Shown here in pieces: positions 1 through 11,797 of a stretch of DNA of 64,000 nt. The notes beneath the pieces were generated by a model that made no database searches, had not been told where the DNA came from, and saw nothing but the letters and a program-made list of their open reading frames with translations. Made by a program: the position numbers and the translations under genes. Source of the stretch: Stenotrophomonas maltophilia (GTDB lineage Bacteria; Pseudomonadota; Gammaproteobacteria; Xanthomonadales; Xanthomonadaceae); contig NZ_LT906480.1 of NCBI RefSeq assembly GCF_900186865.1, forward strand, positions 1,506,001 through 1,570,000, read 5' to 3'. The first letter of the stretch is position 1. Every line of letters starts with the position of its first letter.

Positions 1-3551
<3,551 letters not shown>

Positions 3552-3623
3552 ACGAGCTCAAGGGTTCACCCCCGTTTTCACGGACACTTACGAGAAGGCC
3601 GATCAAGGCCATGAGGAGTGTTC

Positions 3624-3911
3624 ATGTCGAAGCGAAGGAAGTTCAGCACCGAGTTCAAGCGCGGTGCGGTTGAGCAGGCCAGCCAGCCGGGCGTCAGCTG
3701 TGCCCAGGTGGCCCGGGAGCTGGGGATCCGGGATGCATTGCTGACCCGCTGGAAGCGGGAGGCCCAGAGCCGGGGCCAGGTGGCCTTCGGTGGCACCGGG
3801 ACGCCCCGGGACGAGGAACTGGCGCGGCTCAAGCGCGAGCTGGCCCGGGTGAAGAAGGAGCGGGATTTTTTGCGAGAAGCGGCGACGTTCTTTGCCAAGG
3901 GATCATCCTGA
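3624..3911 (+). CDS. IS3-family transposase OrfA (helix-turn-helix)
   Basis: A 95-residue protein beginning [18 protein letters not shown], followed by a helix-turn-helix ([23 protein letters not shown]) and a leucine-rich coiled region ([26 protein letters not shown]). This is the DNA-binding half of IS3 transposases. The ATG at 3624 has a GAGGAG ribosome site just upstream; an in-frame GTG at 3618 is less likely. A run of six T at 3866-3871 near the end, with an open -1 frame from there into the next gene, is the probable programmed frameshift that makes the OrfAB transposase. Confidence 0.92.
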   Translation: MSKRRKFSTEFKRGAVEQASQPGVSCAQVARELGIRDALLTRWKREAQSRGQVAFGGTGTPRDEELARLKRELARVKKERDFLREAATFFAKGSS

Positions 3912-3919
3912 GGTATCAG

Positions 3920-4780
3920 GTGATCGAACGTTGCCGCGATGAGTTTCCAGTGCGACTGATGTGTCGTTGCCTGCGGGTCTCGGCCAGCGGTTACTACGAC
4001 TGGAGTAAGCGCTTGCCCAGTGCCCGGGAGCGCGACAACCAGCGCTTGCTCGGCCGGATCCGTGAGTTGCATGAGGACAGCCGGGGCACATTGGGCGCCG
4101 GCCGGATGCATGAAGACCTTGCCGAGGAAGGCGAGACGGCGAGCCTGAACCGGGTGGCGCGTCTGATGGCGACCGATGGCCTGCAGGGTTGGCCGCGACC
4201 GAAGCGGCGAGGCCAGCGCGGCAAGCCGGCGCTGACGCCGCCGGGTGTGCGCAACCTGCTGGAGCGGGACTTCACCGCGTTGGAGCCGGAGACCAGGTGG
4301 GTCACCGACATCACCGAGCTCAAGACCCGGCAAGGCAAGCTGTATCTGTGCATCGTGCTGGACCTGTTTGACCAGCGGGTGGTGGGGTGGTCAATGCATC
4401 ATCGTCAGGATCGTCAGATGGTGATCAGGGCCGTGCAGATGGCGGTCTGGCAGCGCCAAGGCAGCCATCCACTGATCCTGCACTCCGACCGTGGCAGCCA
4501 GTTCCGAAGCGGCGACTACCAGCGTTACCTGGCGGCCAACGGCTTGGTGTGCTCGATGAGCGCGGTGGGCCACTGCGGTGACAACGCCGCGTGCGAAGGC
4601 TTCTTCGGCCTGCTCAAGCGCGAGCGGGTCTACCGCATGACCTACCCAACGCTCGATGCCGCGAGGGCGGATGTGTTCGAATACATCGAGCGGTTCCACA
4701 ACCCGAGGATGCGACGAAGGGTCGCCAGGCAAGACCAGAAGTTCTCAGCCCTTTTACAACCGTCCGTGATTTCGGGGTAG
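3920..4780 (+). CDS. IS3-family transposase OrfB (DDE integrase domain)
   Basis: Catalytic half of the transposase, 286 residues from a GTG start. It is probably made mostly as a fusion to OrfA by -1 slippage upstream, since this frame stays open back through the T6 run at 3866-3871. An HTH_21-like region comes first, then an RNase H-fold rve core with D130 (WVTDITEL), D190 (LHSDRGSQF) and E226 ([14 protein letters not shown]), i.e. the DD(35)E spacing of IS3. All three acidic residues are present, so the element may be active. It ends inside the right inverted repeat. Confidence 0.94.
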   Translation: MIERCRDEFPVRLMCRCLRVSASGYYDWSKRLPSARERDNQRLLGRIRELHEDSRGTLGAGRMHEDLAEEGETASLNRVARLMATDGLQGWPRPKRRGQRGKPALTPPGVRNLLERDFTALEPETRWVTDITELKTRQGKLYLCIVLDLFDQRVVGWSMHHRQDRQMVIRAVQMAVWQRQGSHPLILHSDRGSQFRSGDYQRYLAANGLVCSMSAVGHCGDNAACEGFFGLLKRERVYRMTYPTLDAARADVFEYIERFHNPRMRRRVARQDQKFSALLQPSVISG

Positions 4781-4798
4781 AACCCCAACCAGCTGGTT

Positions 4799-5371
4799 GT
4801 GACCGTGGACACATGGGCCGAAAACGCGCACAGCGGACAAGCTTCGGCGGGAGCCAAACTGCTCCTCATTCCCCAGCACCAACTGTTGCTGGCGACCCGT
4901 GGGTCAGCCCAGTTCTTCCTTCGCATCTACCAACTGTGCCTGGAGGCAAGTTTTCGGGCCGATTTCACGATGGAGCAACTGAGTGCTGAGCTCGGGCTCG
5001 TGATCGATCAGCTTTGGCCCAACTACATGAAGGCCGTTGCCGAGGCTGGGTTGCCGGCGGAACACTGCACCACGGAGTTGGTCTTGGGTGGTTGGTCGCC
5101 CAAGAACGGCCGGATGATGGCCACGGCCTATGCCAAGCACGACTTGACCGTTCCAGCGGTTGTCCAGCCCATAGGAGGACAGCTGGCGTCGCCCGGCGAT
5201 CCGCTCAGGGAGCGGCCGCCCAGCATGGCCACCCAGGACCTGCTGGTGGCAGCGCAGCTCCAGGCTCGATACCTCAACGCCAGCATGAGGCGGACCGTCG
5301 CCGGCGGACGGTTGCTATTGGGCTTTTTGAAGCCTGGCCAGGCGGTGGTCAAAGACTTGGGCCCGATTTAG
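4799..5371 (+). CDS. Unknown protein, Ntn-hydrolase/proteasome-like, 5' end possibly lost at the IS junction
   Basis: 190 residues from a GTG start. The phase is open back to 4781, directly against the right end of the insertion sequence (NPNQLVVTVDTWAENAHSGQ...), so the original N-terminus may have been removed. The visible pattern (TVDTWAENAHSGQASAGAKLLLIPQHQLLLATRG, then LVLGGWSPKNGRMMATAY) resembles bacterial HslV/proteasome-fold (Ntn-hydrolase-like) proteins of unknown role, but I would not assign activity. No strong ribosome site precedes the GTG. It is the first gene of the mobile element and nothing adjacent explains its job. Confidence 0.5.
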   Translation: MTVDTWAENAHSGQASAGAKLLLIPQHQLLLATRGSAQFFLRIYQLCLEASFRADFTMEQLSAELGLVIDQLWPNYMKAVAEAGLPAEHCTTELVLGGWSPKNGRMMATAYAKHDLTVPAVVQPIGGQLASPGDPLRERPPSMATQDLLVAAQLQARYLNASMRRTVAGGRLLLGFLKPGQAVVKDLGPI

Positions 5372-5593
5372 CCCTGCCAATTTCGTCAGTCGAACCGTTC
5401 AAAGCAATGCCCCAGTCGAGCGCCGGCTGACGGGCAAGTGCAGCCGCGCCTGCAGCGTGATCGGGCTTTTCTCCCAATTTTTAGCTTTAGTCAAAATAAC
5501 CCCCTTGTGGGTTTCGCGTGTCGGTGTATCCCAAACGTATGACGTTCGCGATGCGTGCGTCTGACACCGACCAACGAAACGAAAGGGGGGAAC

Positions 5594-5962
5594 ATGTTCA
5601 TTGGATTCAGACTGACGAAGCGGCTTGTCGTCAACGCCGTGGTTGTCCTGATGCTGGCGCGATTGCTGTTTATGGGCATGGACGGCTTGGACCGGTTTTC
5701 CGATACGTGGAACCGCACCTTTGGGGCGAGCATGCCCAACGCCAGCGGATTGCGCGGCGCCGTCAACGGCGCACGCCAGGTTTTCCCGTCTGGGTTGGAC
5801 GAGTATGCGCGCCAGGCCGAACGGGACGCGGCCCAAAGCACCTCGCTGTTGGACGTGTTTGCCAGCGTGTTCGGACGCGTGAAAAACGAGGAGGTCATGT
5901 TGCCCTCCACCATCAATTCCGCTGGAGGGGAGGGCTCGATCTATGACCGCTACGACCATTGA
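5594..5962 (+). CDS. Small membrane-anchored protein of unknown function
   Basis: 122 residues. The ATG at 5594 follows a strong AAAGGGGGG ribosome site; an in-frame start at 5555 is not needed. One membrane segment near the N-terminus (LVVNAVVVLMLARLLFMGMDGL, about residues 10-32) is followed by a hydrophilic, probably periplasmic tail. It overlaps the next gene by 20 bases and opens a tight four-gene run (5594-6489) of three membrane proteins and a ribbon-helix-helix protein. The TTTAGTCAAA motif at 5486-5495 and the TGTCGGTGTATCC motif near 5519 lie in its leader. I recognise no family. Confidence 0.7.
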   Translation: MFIGFRLTKRLVVNAVVVLMLARLLFMGMDGLDRFSDTWNRTFGASMPNASGLRGAVNGARQVFPSGLDEYARQAERDAAQSTSLLDVFASVFGRVKNEEVMLPSTINSAGGEGSIYDRYDH

Positions 5963-6131
5963 TTTTGAGTGGCTGTCCATCCTCTCCGGGTGGTCCTTGC
6001 TCAACGACAGCGCGGCGCTGCTGTGCACCCCGGGCCAGCGCTGGGCGGGCTTGGAGGGATTGCTCATTGGCTACGCCCTCATCGCTGGACAGTGGTTCGT
6101 CCTGGCCACCATGGCCGGGGCGCTGGCATGA
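5943..6131 (+). CDS. Small membrane protein of unknown function
   Basis: 62 residues with a hydrophobic C-terminal half (GLEGLLIGYALIAGQWFVLATMAGALA), which could form one membrane helix. It begins inside the 3' end of the preceding gene and shares an ATGA overlap with the following one, so translation of the three is probably coupled. No recognised domain. Confidence 0.6.
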   Translation: MTATTIDFEWLSILSGWSLLNDSAALLCTPGQRWAGLEGLLIGYALIAGQWFVLATMAGALA

Positions 6132-6325
6132 CCACCGTGGGCGCGGTGTTGGCCGCCATGTTGGCTGCAGCGTTCCTGGCCACCGTGTTGGGCCTGGCTG
6201 GCATCTTCTGGGTCAATGCACGGCACGCCAGCGGGGCGCTTCGTGTGCGTTACCGTTTGCGTGCCCAAATCCTGGCCGGTTTGGCGTTGGCGTGGGTGCT
6301 CACCCTGGCGAGGCTGTCCACGTGA
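6128..6325 (+). CDS. Small two-helix membrane protein of unknown function
   Basis: 65 residues, almost entirely hydrophobic: MTTVGAVLAAMLAAAFLATVLGLAGIFWVNA and a second segment AQILAGLALAWVLTLARLST, separated by a basic loop (RHASGALRVRYRLR). The ATG overlaps the upstream stop (ATGA), and its own stop overlaps the next gene's GTG. Overlapping translation indicates a single operon. Function unknown. Confidence 0.6.
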   Translation: MTTVGAVLAAMLAAAFLATVLGLAGIFWVNARHASGALRVRYRLRAQILAGLALAWVLTLARLST

Positions 6326-6489
6326 GCCGGCCACCTTACGTGCAGATGGCCGTTCGCGTGCCACAGGAGCTGAAAGACCTGTTGGAGCAGGTGGCTGACC
6401 GGGAGGGGGTTCACGTCAGCGAGTTGGTGCGGCTGTTGCTGCGAGAAGGTCTGGACCAGCCACGGGCGACCTCTGCTGGCAGCCGGTAG
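6322..6489 (+). CDS. Ribbon-helix-helix DNA-binding protein
   Basis: 55 residues from a GTG that overlaps the previous stop (GTGA). The sequence YVQMAVRVPQELKDLLEQVADREGVHVSELVRLLLREGL is a textbook ribbon-helix-helix (CopG/Arc-type) fold: a short beta strand, helix A, a turn with GVHVSE, and helix B. Such proteins bind palindromic operators as dimers and often autoregulate. It ends the four-gene run starting at 5594. It is one candidate for the protein that reads the element's repeated operators; this is inference. Confidence 0.75.
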   Translation: MSRPPYVQMAVRVPQELKDLLEQVADREGVHVSELVRLLLREGLDQPRATSAGSR

Positions 6490-6536
6490 GGAAAGCGGGC
6501 ACCATTCTCGGGTGTCTGACAAAGGCGGGGTGGGGC

Positions 6537-7244
6537 ATGGTCCGTCGCTATCCCTATGAACGCCTGGGAGATCAGGTCTTTTCCGACGGCATGATCGGTT
6601 GCCGGTTTCAGCGTGTGGACCTCAATGCACGTTTTGGGATCAGCAACGAGCTGAGGCAGTTTTTTGCCCAACATGGGCGATGCGCACGCTGCAACGGAAC
6701 GCTGGAGGATTGGAGCATTCACGAGGCGTGCAAAGCAGGTGCTCGCCGTTTCTTCCAGTCCTCCGATCTGGAGGTGCTCTTGCCCTTGGATACCTTTCAT
6801 GCACATTGGAAAGTCCGCGTCCGAGAGACACGTCGACGAACATCGTTTCACCGGGCCCTGAAGTCGAAGGCGGCGCCGGGCTCGCGCACCGCAGAGCAGA
6901 TTAGGACGCTGCTGGCACTCCAGGAGCGTCGCTGCTACTACTGCTACAGATCCCTCGAGGGACCGGGTGGTGCCGTAAACGGCCCAGGCGAGCCCACCAG
7001 TTGCCACGAGGATCACTACGTGTCTTTGCATCACGGGGGGAGCCACTTCATCTCCAACATCGTGTTGGCATGTGTGAGTTGCAACTCGCGCAAATCGGAT
7101 CTGCATGGGGACGATTTCGTTCGGGAGGCGCTCGGGCAAGCAACGCTGGCGAGACGCCGTCAATTGTTGCGTATCCACCGGAACCGAGCAGCGCACGCTT
7201 TTCGCTTGGTGGTTGAGGTAGTGGTGGATGCTGGCGACGATTGA
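6537..7244 (+). CDS. HNH-family endonuclease with two zinc-knuckle pairs
   Basis: 235 residues. An N-terminal CARC (GRCARCNGTL) and a later CYYC (ERRCYYCYRSL) plus CVSC pair frame the HNH core EDHYVSLHHGGSHFISNIVLACVSCNSRKSD near residues 165-195. This is the beta-beta-alpha metal nuclease motif with zinc-binding cysteines. The ATG at 6537 follows GGGGTGGGG. Mobile-element HNH proteins can be homing, restriction or packaging nucleases; no phage genes are nearby, so defence or element maintenance is more likely. It stands alone, with 101 bases to the next gene. Confidence 0.8.
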   Translation: MVRRYPYERLGDQVFSDGMIGCRFQRVDLNARFGISNELRQFFAQHGRCARCNGTLEDWSIHEACKAGARRFFQSSDLEVLLPLDTFHAHWKVRVRETRRRTSFHRALKSKAAPGSRTAEQIRTLLALQERRCYYCYRSLEGPGGAVNGPGEPTSCHEDHYVSLHHGGSHFISNIVLACVSCNSRKSDLHGDDFVREALGQATLARRRQLLRIHRNRAAHAFRLVVEVVVDAGDD

Positions 7245-7344
7245 CCCTGGGTTGCTGTTCCCCTGCCGGCGTTGATGTATTGATGCCAATGCCTTTCGGA
7301 TCAGCGTCTCATCTGGCGAGACAGGTTCTGACTAAAGTAGTTCC

Positions 7345-8823
7345 ATGGAGAAAACCGTCCTTTACGTGCCAGCTGCGAAGCGATCCCACGATTTGGTCTG
7401 GGATCGGGACGGCGGCGAGTGCTTGACGTTGGAGGCCTTCATGGAAGGCCGGGATTACGGAGAGGTCGTCCGGGATGGGCGGCTGGCGGCCGAACTGGAG
7501 GTGCTCGACGGCGCACCTCGGTTCAAGTGCCCCTATTGCAAGGACGCCATGGGCGTGAGGTCCAAAGCCATCCGCGCCCGAACCGAGTTCCGCTTCTACT
7601 TCGATCACCTCACGGCTCGCCACCGCGAAACCTGCACCGGGCGCAAGGGGCATTCGCCCCAAGCCATCCTGGCACGCCGGTTTGGGCTGTGTAAGGAGGG
7701 CGCGCTCCACAAGGCGTTCAAGGAGTGGGTGAGGGACAGCCTGGACGCTGATCCGTCTTTCCAGGAGACCAAGCTGGAAGAACGCTGGTGGGACATCGAG
7801 GGCGTGAAGTGGCGCCAGCCCGACGTGCAGACGCAGCGGGACGGCCAGCGGTGGGCCATCGAGATCCAACTCTCCACCACCTTCGTTCACGTCATCGCCG
7901 AGCGGATGCGGCATTACCGAAAGAACGGGGGGCGCATGCTGTGGCTCTTCAAGGACCTGGATCTGGACCAGTTCCGACTGTCCGAAGACGATCTGTTTTT
8001 CGCCAACAACCGCAACGCGTTTCGCGTCACCCCCGCCACCGTGGCCCGCTCCCAGCGCGAGGGCCGCTTCTGCTTGGAAGGCGTTTGGCTGGAGCCGCGC
8101 CGGGAGGGCGGCACGATCCGCGACGTAGAGGTGCGGCGGGAGGTTTGCTTCGACGATCTCACGTTCGACACGTGTAGCCGGGGCATCCCTCGGGCCTACG
8201 CCTTCGACTACGAAGGGCACAAAGCCCAAGCAGAAAAGGACCGAATGGCTTGGCAGGAGGAGCAGGTCTGGAGCCATCGGCGAGAGGCTTTCGAAACCTT
8301 CTACGTGGCCCTGCTGCGGGGAGAGATCACCGACTACAAGGAGCGCGATCGCCGTTGGGAAGACTTGCGCCGCTTGTTCTCCCCGGTGGGGATCACGCTG
8401 CCGGCTTATGCCAAGGAAGCCCCCGATTTGGACCGACTGCTGGTGATTGGCTATTCGATCAAGCACGGCGAAGGGCGCCCGATGGGCATCGGCTTTGAAA
8501 CGCTGGCCGAGCTGGGCCACCACGCCCACAAAATCTGGCCCAAGAGCTTGTGGTTCTACCGTTGCATGCTCCGTGCACACCACCAATTGAAGACGGTCGT
8601 GTCCCAAGATCGCACCGGAAAGCTCCAGGCAAAGATGAAAGGCGTGCTCACCAGTTTGGCCCGGGGGGAGACCACCTTTGCGCCCCACCGGTCCTGGGAT
8701 CCCCTCATGCTCCGGCTGTTCCCCGAGGTGGCGCTTTTGTGGTTGGCCGATCCCAGGCAGGTGGCGACAGATGCCTTGCAGCCGCGTCAGCAGGCAAAGA
8801 AACCCCAAGAGGCGATGGCATGA
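7345..8823 (+). CDS. CoiA-like protein with zinc knuckle and PD-(D/E)XK nuclease-type core
   Basis: 492 residues. An N-terminal CPYC knuckle (FKCPYCKDAMGV) is paired with a later RHRETC segment. Next comes a nuclease-type core, KWRQPDVQTQRDGQRWAIEIQLS, with the D...ExQ arrangement seen in CoiA-like competence proteins, then VHVIAERMRHYRKNGGRMLWLFKDL. The C-terminal half is unrecognised. CoiA-like proteins act on DNA during transformation or recombination and also occur in mobile islands. The stop overlaps the next gene's ATG (ATGA), so these two form an operon and probably a functional pair. Confidence 0.65.
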   Translation: MEKTVLYVPAAKRSHDLVWDRDGGECLTLEAFMEGRDYGEVVRDGRLAAELEVLDGAPRFKCPYCKDAMGVRSKAIRARTEFRFYFDHLTARHRETCTGRKGHSPQAILARRFGLCKEGALHKAFKEWVRDSLDADPSFQETKLEERWWDIEGVKWRQPDVQTQRDGQRWAIEIQLSTTFVHVIAERMRHYRKNGGRMLWLFKDLDLDQFRLSEDDLFFANNRNAFRVTPATVARSQREGRFCLEGVWLEPRREGGTIRDVEVRREVCFDDLTFDTCSRGIPRAYAFDYEGHKAQAEKDRMAWQEEQVWSHRREAFETFYVALLRGEITDYKERDRRWEDLRRLFSPVGITLPAYAKEAPDLDRLLVIGYSIKHGEGRPMGIGFETLAELGHHAHKIWPKSLWFYRCMLRAHHQLKTVVSQDRTGKLQAKMKGVLTSLARGETTFAPHRSWDPLMLRLFPEVALLWLADPRQVATDALQPRQQAKKPQEAMA

Positions 8824-9608
8824 AGGAAGACCGGTTGAGCCACGGGATCCAATCGGCGCTGGACGCTCGTGCTGCCAAGCGCCAGCCCACGGCGTTGGAC
8901 ATCGCACAGGAGGCCAGAGAGGCCAAGGCCAGCCTGGAATCGAACATGTCCTGCATGGCCCGCATCACTGTCCCCGCCGGCAGTGAGCGCCACCGGGTGA
9001 CCTTCCAGCTGTTGAGGGCATCGATGGACTACGGCCGTGCGTTGCTGTTCCTCCTGGAGACCCATCCCATCGATCTTCCAGCGGTGGCCTTGGCGATGCA
9101 CCGCTCCCAGATTGAGCAATTCCTGCGGGCGGTGTTTGTCCAGTTCCTTGCCGACGACGAACAGCTGGAGGACTTTCTCCAGGAAGATCGCGGCCCCCGA
9201 AAGAAGAACGAGAAAGGAAAGTGGGTGGCTATTGCCCTCAAAGACCTGGCCGCGGACGTGGAGCAGGCCATTGCACGCATCGGGCAGGACGATGAGCCTC
9301 AGAAGCTGGCTCGGACGGTGACCAATTCGTGGGACCCTCTGTGCGGACTGGTCCATGGCGGGAAGGCCATTCGGGTGATGTATCAAGATCCCAATGGGCA
9401 GATCGGGGCGCACGTGCCGGCAGCCATTCTTTTTCAGACCACCGTCAACGCGGTGGCCACCACCAACTTGTGCGTCATTGCAGCACTGACAGCGGTTGGG
9501 GTTGGGGCCTTTGAGGAAAGCCCCGTTGTTGAGCAGTGCGCCAGCGGAATGTTGCACTACATGCAACGGAGGAAAGCTCGCATGGAAGAGCTGGCCTGGC
9601 CGCCTTAA
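8820..9608 (+). CDS. Unknown alpha-helical protein, possibly DUF6988/HEPN-like, partner of the CoiA-like gene
   Basis: 262 residues starting at an ATG that overlaps the stop of the CoiA-like gene. The core LAMHRSQIEQFLRAVFVQFLADDEQLEDFLQEDRGPRKK, followed by helical repeats and CGLVHGGKAIRVMYQDPNG, resembles the DUF6988 group of proteins (from memory, moderate confidence). No catalytic motif is evident. The two-gene layout (nuclease-like protein plus helical partner) is common in anti-phage or anti-plasmid modules, but defence is only inferred. Confidence 0.6.
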   Translation: MKEDRLSHGIQSALDARAAKRQPTALDIAQEAREAKASLESNMSCMARITVPAGSERHRVTFQLLRASMDYGRALLFLLETHPIDLPAVALAMHRSQIEQFLRAVFVQFLADDEQLEDFLQEDRGPRKKNEKGKWVAIALKDLAADVEQAIARIGQDDEPQKLARTVTNSWDPLCGLVHGGKAIRVMYQDPNGQIGAHVPAAILFQTTVNAVATTNLCVIAALTAVGVGAFEESPVVEQCASGMLHYMQRRKARMEELAWPP

Positions 9609-9967
9609 AGGACCGGACGCGCATTGTCGCGCGGCTCTGTATCCCCACCAACGATCGCTGGCGGGGAGAGTTGCAATCGGAGGTCTGCGAATCCTCGGTT
9701 TAGGCGGCGTGCCTTCTGACCAAGGGATTCCCAGGTTGAGTCTGCTGCGTCGGACGGAGGCTTTTCGATAAGGACAAGCTGGGCCGATGCCTTGAATCTC
9801 TCAAGGAGTGCTGCTTCATGCCCCGGTGGGGCCAGTGCAGCGCGGCTGCTGGCCTCCGCTGCGTTGAGCTCCAGCATGTTCAGTTCGATCAGCGTCGTCA
9901 TGGCAACAGGGGACCGGGTGGGCTCCGTCCGCTTGCCGCGCCAAAGGTTGGTGATCCATGTCCACAT
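9605..9967 (-). CDS. Small protein of unknown function
   Basis: 120 residues, starting MWTWITNLWRGKRTEP. The middle (MTTLIELNMLELNAAEASSRAALAPPGHEAALLERFKASAQLVLIEKPP) is predicted helical. It lies 30 bases downstream of the XRE regulator on the same strand, so the two may be co-transcribed. The ribosome site is weak and I recognise no family. It converges on the gene ending at 9608, overlapping its stop by a few bases. Confidence 0.45.
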   Translation of the reverse strand: MWTWITNLWRGKRTEPTRSPVAMTTLIELNMLELNAAEASSRAALAPPGHEAALLERFKASAQLVLIEKPPSDAADSTWESLGQKARRLNRGFADLRLQLSPPAIVGGDTEPRDNARPVL

Positions 9968-9997
9968 GGGGTCGATTCGTCCTTGTTCGCCGATGCC

Positions 9998-10381
9998 CTA
10001 GTCCTTGGTGGGCGACAACACTTTTTCGATGAGTGCGTTGCGCTTCTTCGCCGACAGCTCACCCAAAACGCCCAGCAGTTCGGCAAACCGTTCCTGCTGA
10101 GCCGCGCTCTGCTCGCCCAAAGCCAAGATCGCATCGGCCATCGCTGGGCTGGTCGCCAAAAGATAGGCTGGGGGCACCTCCAAGGCTTGGGCCAGCTCGA
10201 AGAGGGCTTCCAAGCTGATCGACATGCCCTCGGATTCATACCGAGAGATTCGGGCCGACGCCGTGTCCTTGTCCATCCCCATCCGCACTCCGACTTCGCG
10301 TTGGCTCAAGCCCCGCAGGACGCGGGCTTGGCGCAGACGCGCGGCCACCACGGCTCGGGGAGCGGGCGGGGCGGCGGTCAC
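9998..10381 (-). CDS. XRE-family helix-turn-helix transcriptional regulator
   Basis: About 127 residues. The region LRQARVLRGLSQREVGVRMGMDKDTASARISRYESEGMSISLEALFELAQALEVPPAYLL is a complete Cro/CI-type helix-turn-helix, followed by a helical C-terminal tail (AQQERFAELLGVLGELSAKKRNALIEKVL). The phase is open upstream to an ATG at 10486. That would leave only 20 bases to the divergent gene at 10507 and put the coding region across the palindrome at 10440-10450, so I prefer the internal GTG at 10381; the start is uncertain. It likely represses itself and perhaps the divergent operon. Confidence 0.75.
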   Translation of the reverse strand: MTAAPPAPRAVVAARLRQARVLRGLSQREVGVRMGMDKDTASARISRYESEGMSISLEALFELAQALEVPPAYLLATSPAMADAILALGEQSAAQQERFAELLGVLGELSAKKRNALIEKVLSPTKD

Positions 10382-10439
10382 GGGCTGAACGGATGCAATG
10401 CAGGCATGCGGACAGGATGACCCAGAGGCTACGCCCCGG

Positions 10440-10450
10440 GTAGACTCTAC
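10440..10450. promoter_or_regulatory. Short palindrome between divergent genes
   Basis: GTAGACTCTAC is an 11-base palindrome between the XRE regulator and the divergent secreted-protein operon. TCTAC also occurs at the downstream edge of the three long repeat blocks (GATCTACC, GATCTACC, GGTCTACG) and inside the 18-bp operator family. It is a plausible regulator site, by position and symmetry only. Confidence 0.35.
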
Positions 10451-10506
10451 GTGTCGCGTAAGTTGGCTGCAAGATCCCAAATCCATTGGTGGGAACAGGG
10501 GGTTCC

Positions 10507-11379
10507 ATGAAGGGAGTTAGAAGGGCCGTGCTGACCGGGGCGTTTGCCCTGACTGCGGCGGCTGGAGCGCAGGCGCAATCGGGGACTGGATCGGATCTGC
10601 TTCGCCAAATCGGCCGAGCCATCCAAGGCACGCCCAAGGTGGTCAGCGATAGGTCGCGGAGCCCTTACCTTGAGCCGACCGGGACCTACTGGGACCTGGA
10701 TCAGGACGTCTTGGAAGGGGCTCAGCACCTGCGGGCCGGGGTGACGGCTGTGGGTGGCGGCGGCGTGGACACTTGCGACATGCAGCTGCTCGCCATGGCC
10801 CATTCGTCCTATCGCATCGACGCCGACAAACGCCAATGGTGCCTGAGGCAGTGGTGGCTGATGGACACGAAGGCCCACGGCGCCAACGGGGTCTCAGGCA
10901 ATGATCCGGCTGCCATCGAGCGCCGTTATGGCCCGGCCTTCGACGCGCGCCTGCAGCGCTTCAAGGCCATCCGACGGTTTGCCGTTCGTCCCACGTTCCA
11001 AGCCCTGGGCGATGTCGCCTATCGGGCCGACCGTGGGGTGCTGGAAGGGTTCATCCCGATGCCTCAGGTGTCCGCGGCGGGACAAAGCGTCACCGGCAAG
11101 GGCTTTGTGCCGTGGGTTCACCGCACCTCCACGGGGGTGTCCAGCCCACCGAACGCCGGCCGCTTCCACCTGCTGGTCCGAATGGACGCCCAAGAGGCTG
11201 CCAACCTGGCGCGACAAGGTCGCAGCTACCGAGACGATCTGGTGGTGTTCTCCGTCAACCGGGTCTGGGTGGACAGCACGGTGCCGAAGATGGACGTGAC
11301 GATAGAGAGGGTTCGGCTCGGATACCGCGACGAAACCATCGACGTTGATTTAACCCATACGCAAGGAGCTCCGGCATGA
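10507..11379 (+). CDS. Secreted protein of unknown function
   Basis: 290 residues with a clear Sec signal peptide (MKGVRRAVLTGAFALTAAAGAQAQS, cleavage near residue 24). The mature part has two close cysteines (DTCDMQLL and QWCLRQWWLMD), possibly a disulfide, and no recognised catalytic motif. The ATG at 10507 follows GGGGGTTCC. The stop overlaps the ATG of a lipoprotein gene. With the membrane protein at 11798 it forms a three-gene envelope operon that runs away from the XRE regulator and ends at a strong terminator (12301). Confidence 0.65.
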   Translation: MKGVRRAVLTGAFALTAAAGAQAQSGTGSDLLRQIGRAIQGTPKVVSDRSRSPYLEPTGTYWDLDQDVLEGAQHLRAGVTAVGGGGVDTCDMQLLAMAHSSYRIDADKRQWCLRQWWLMDTKAHGANGVSGNDPAAIERRYGPAFDARLQRFKAIRRFAVRPTFQALGDVAYRADRGVLEGFIPMPQVSAAGQSVTGKGFVPWVHRTSTGVSSPPNAGRFHLLVRMDAQEAANLARQGRSYRDDLVVFSVNRVWVDSTVPKMDVTIERVRLGYRDETIDVDLTHTQGAPA

Positions 11380-11738
11380 AAGCAACCCTCGTTTCCCTCA
11401 CCCTGATCACCGCAGGGTTGGCCGCCTGCAGCAGTAAGGCGGATTTGCCCACCGTTGAACAAGTTGCCCAAGCTTACGAGGCGCATGCCAATGCCAACCT
11501 CTCTAGCGAAATGGGCCAACGAATCGAGGTTCGAGGTTGGAAAGACCTCACCGCGGATTGCACCTCCAGTGGTCCCCAGCGGGCCACGTGCGTGACCGGT
11601 GGAACGCTGGACGTGGTCGGGTTCCAGGGCGGGCAGCAGTTGAAGCCCGATCCCGTTCCCGTGCCGTCGGCTTACGACTTCATCTTTGAGAAGCAACCCA
11701 CAGGCTGGGTGCCGGTCGGAGCCCAGAAGAAGGGCTGA
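11376..11738 (+). CDS. Small lipoprotein of unknown function
   Basis: 120 residues. MKATLVSLTLITAGLAACSSKADLP contains a lipobox (LAAC) with the cysteine at residue 18; serines follow, which fits outer-membrane sorting. The mature region VAQAYEAHANANLSSEMGQRIEVRGWKDLTADCTSSGPQRATC has a cysteine pair that may be disulfide-linked. It overlaps the previous stop (ATGA). The architecture resembles small entry-exclusion or cover lipoproteins of plasmids, but that is only a size-and-context suggestion. Confidence 0.65.
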   Translation: MKATLVSLTLITAGLAACSSKADLPTVEQVAQAYEAHANANLSSEMGQRIEVRGWKDLTADCTSSGPQRATCVTGGTLDVVGFQGGQQLKPDPVPVPSAYDFIFEKQPTGWVPVGAQKKG

Positions 11739-11797
11739 CCTTGCCAAGGCGCGGAATCGCGCTATGCATTGAGGGAACACCACTTCAAGGAGGTCCC

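Larger units (their letters stand above)
3563..4783 (+). mobile_element. IS3-family insertion sequence
   Basis: About 1.22 kb. It holds two overlapping-phase transposase genes bounded by imperfect inverted repeats: 3563-3588 on the left (GTTCACCCCCGTTTTCACGG) and the complement of 4758-4783 on the right (GTTCTACCCCGAAATCACGG). The organisation orfA plus orfB with a -1 phase change is the IS3 pattern. I could not define a clear 3-bp target duplication, so the two flanks may not have been joined by one simple insertion. The element lies exactly between the metal-efflux operon and the mobile element. Confidence 0.85.
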
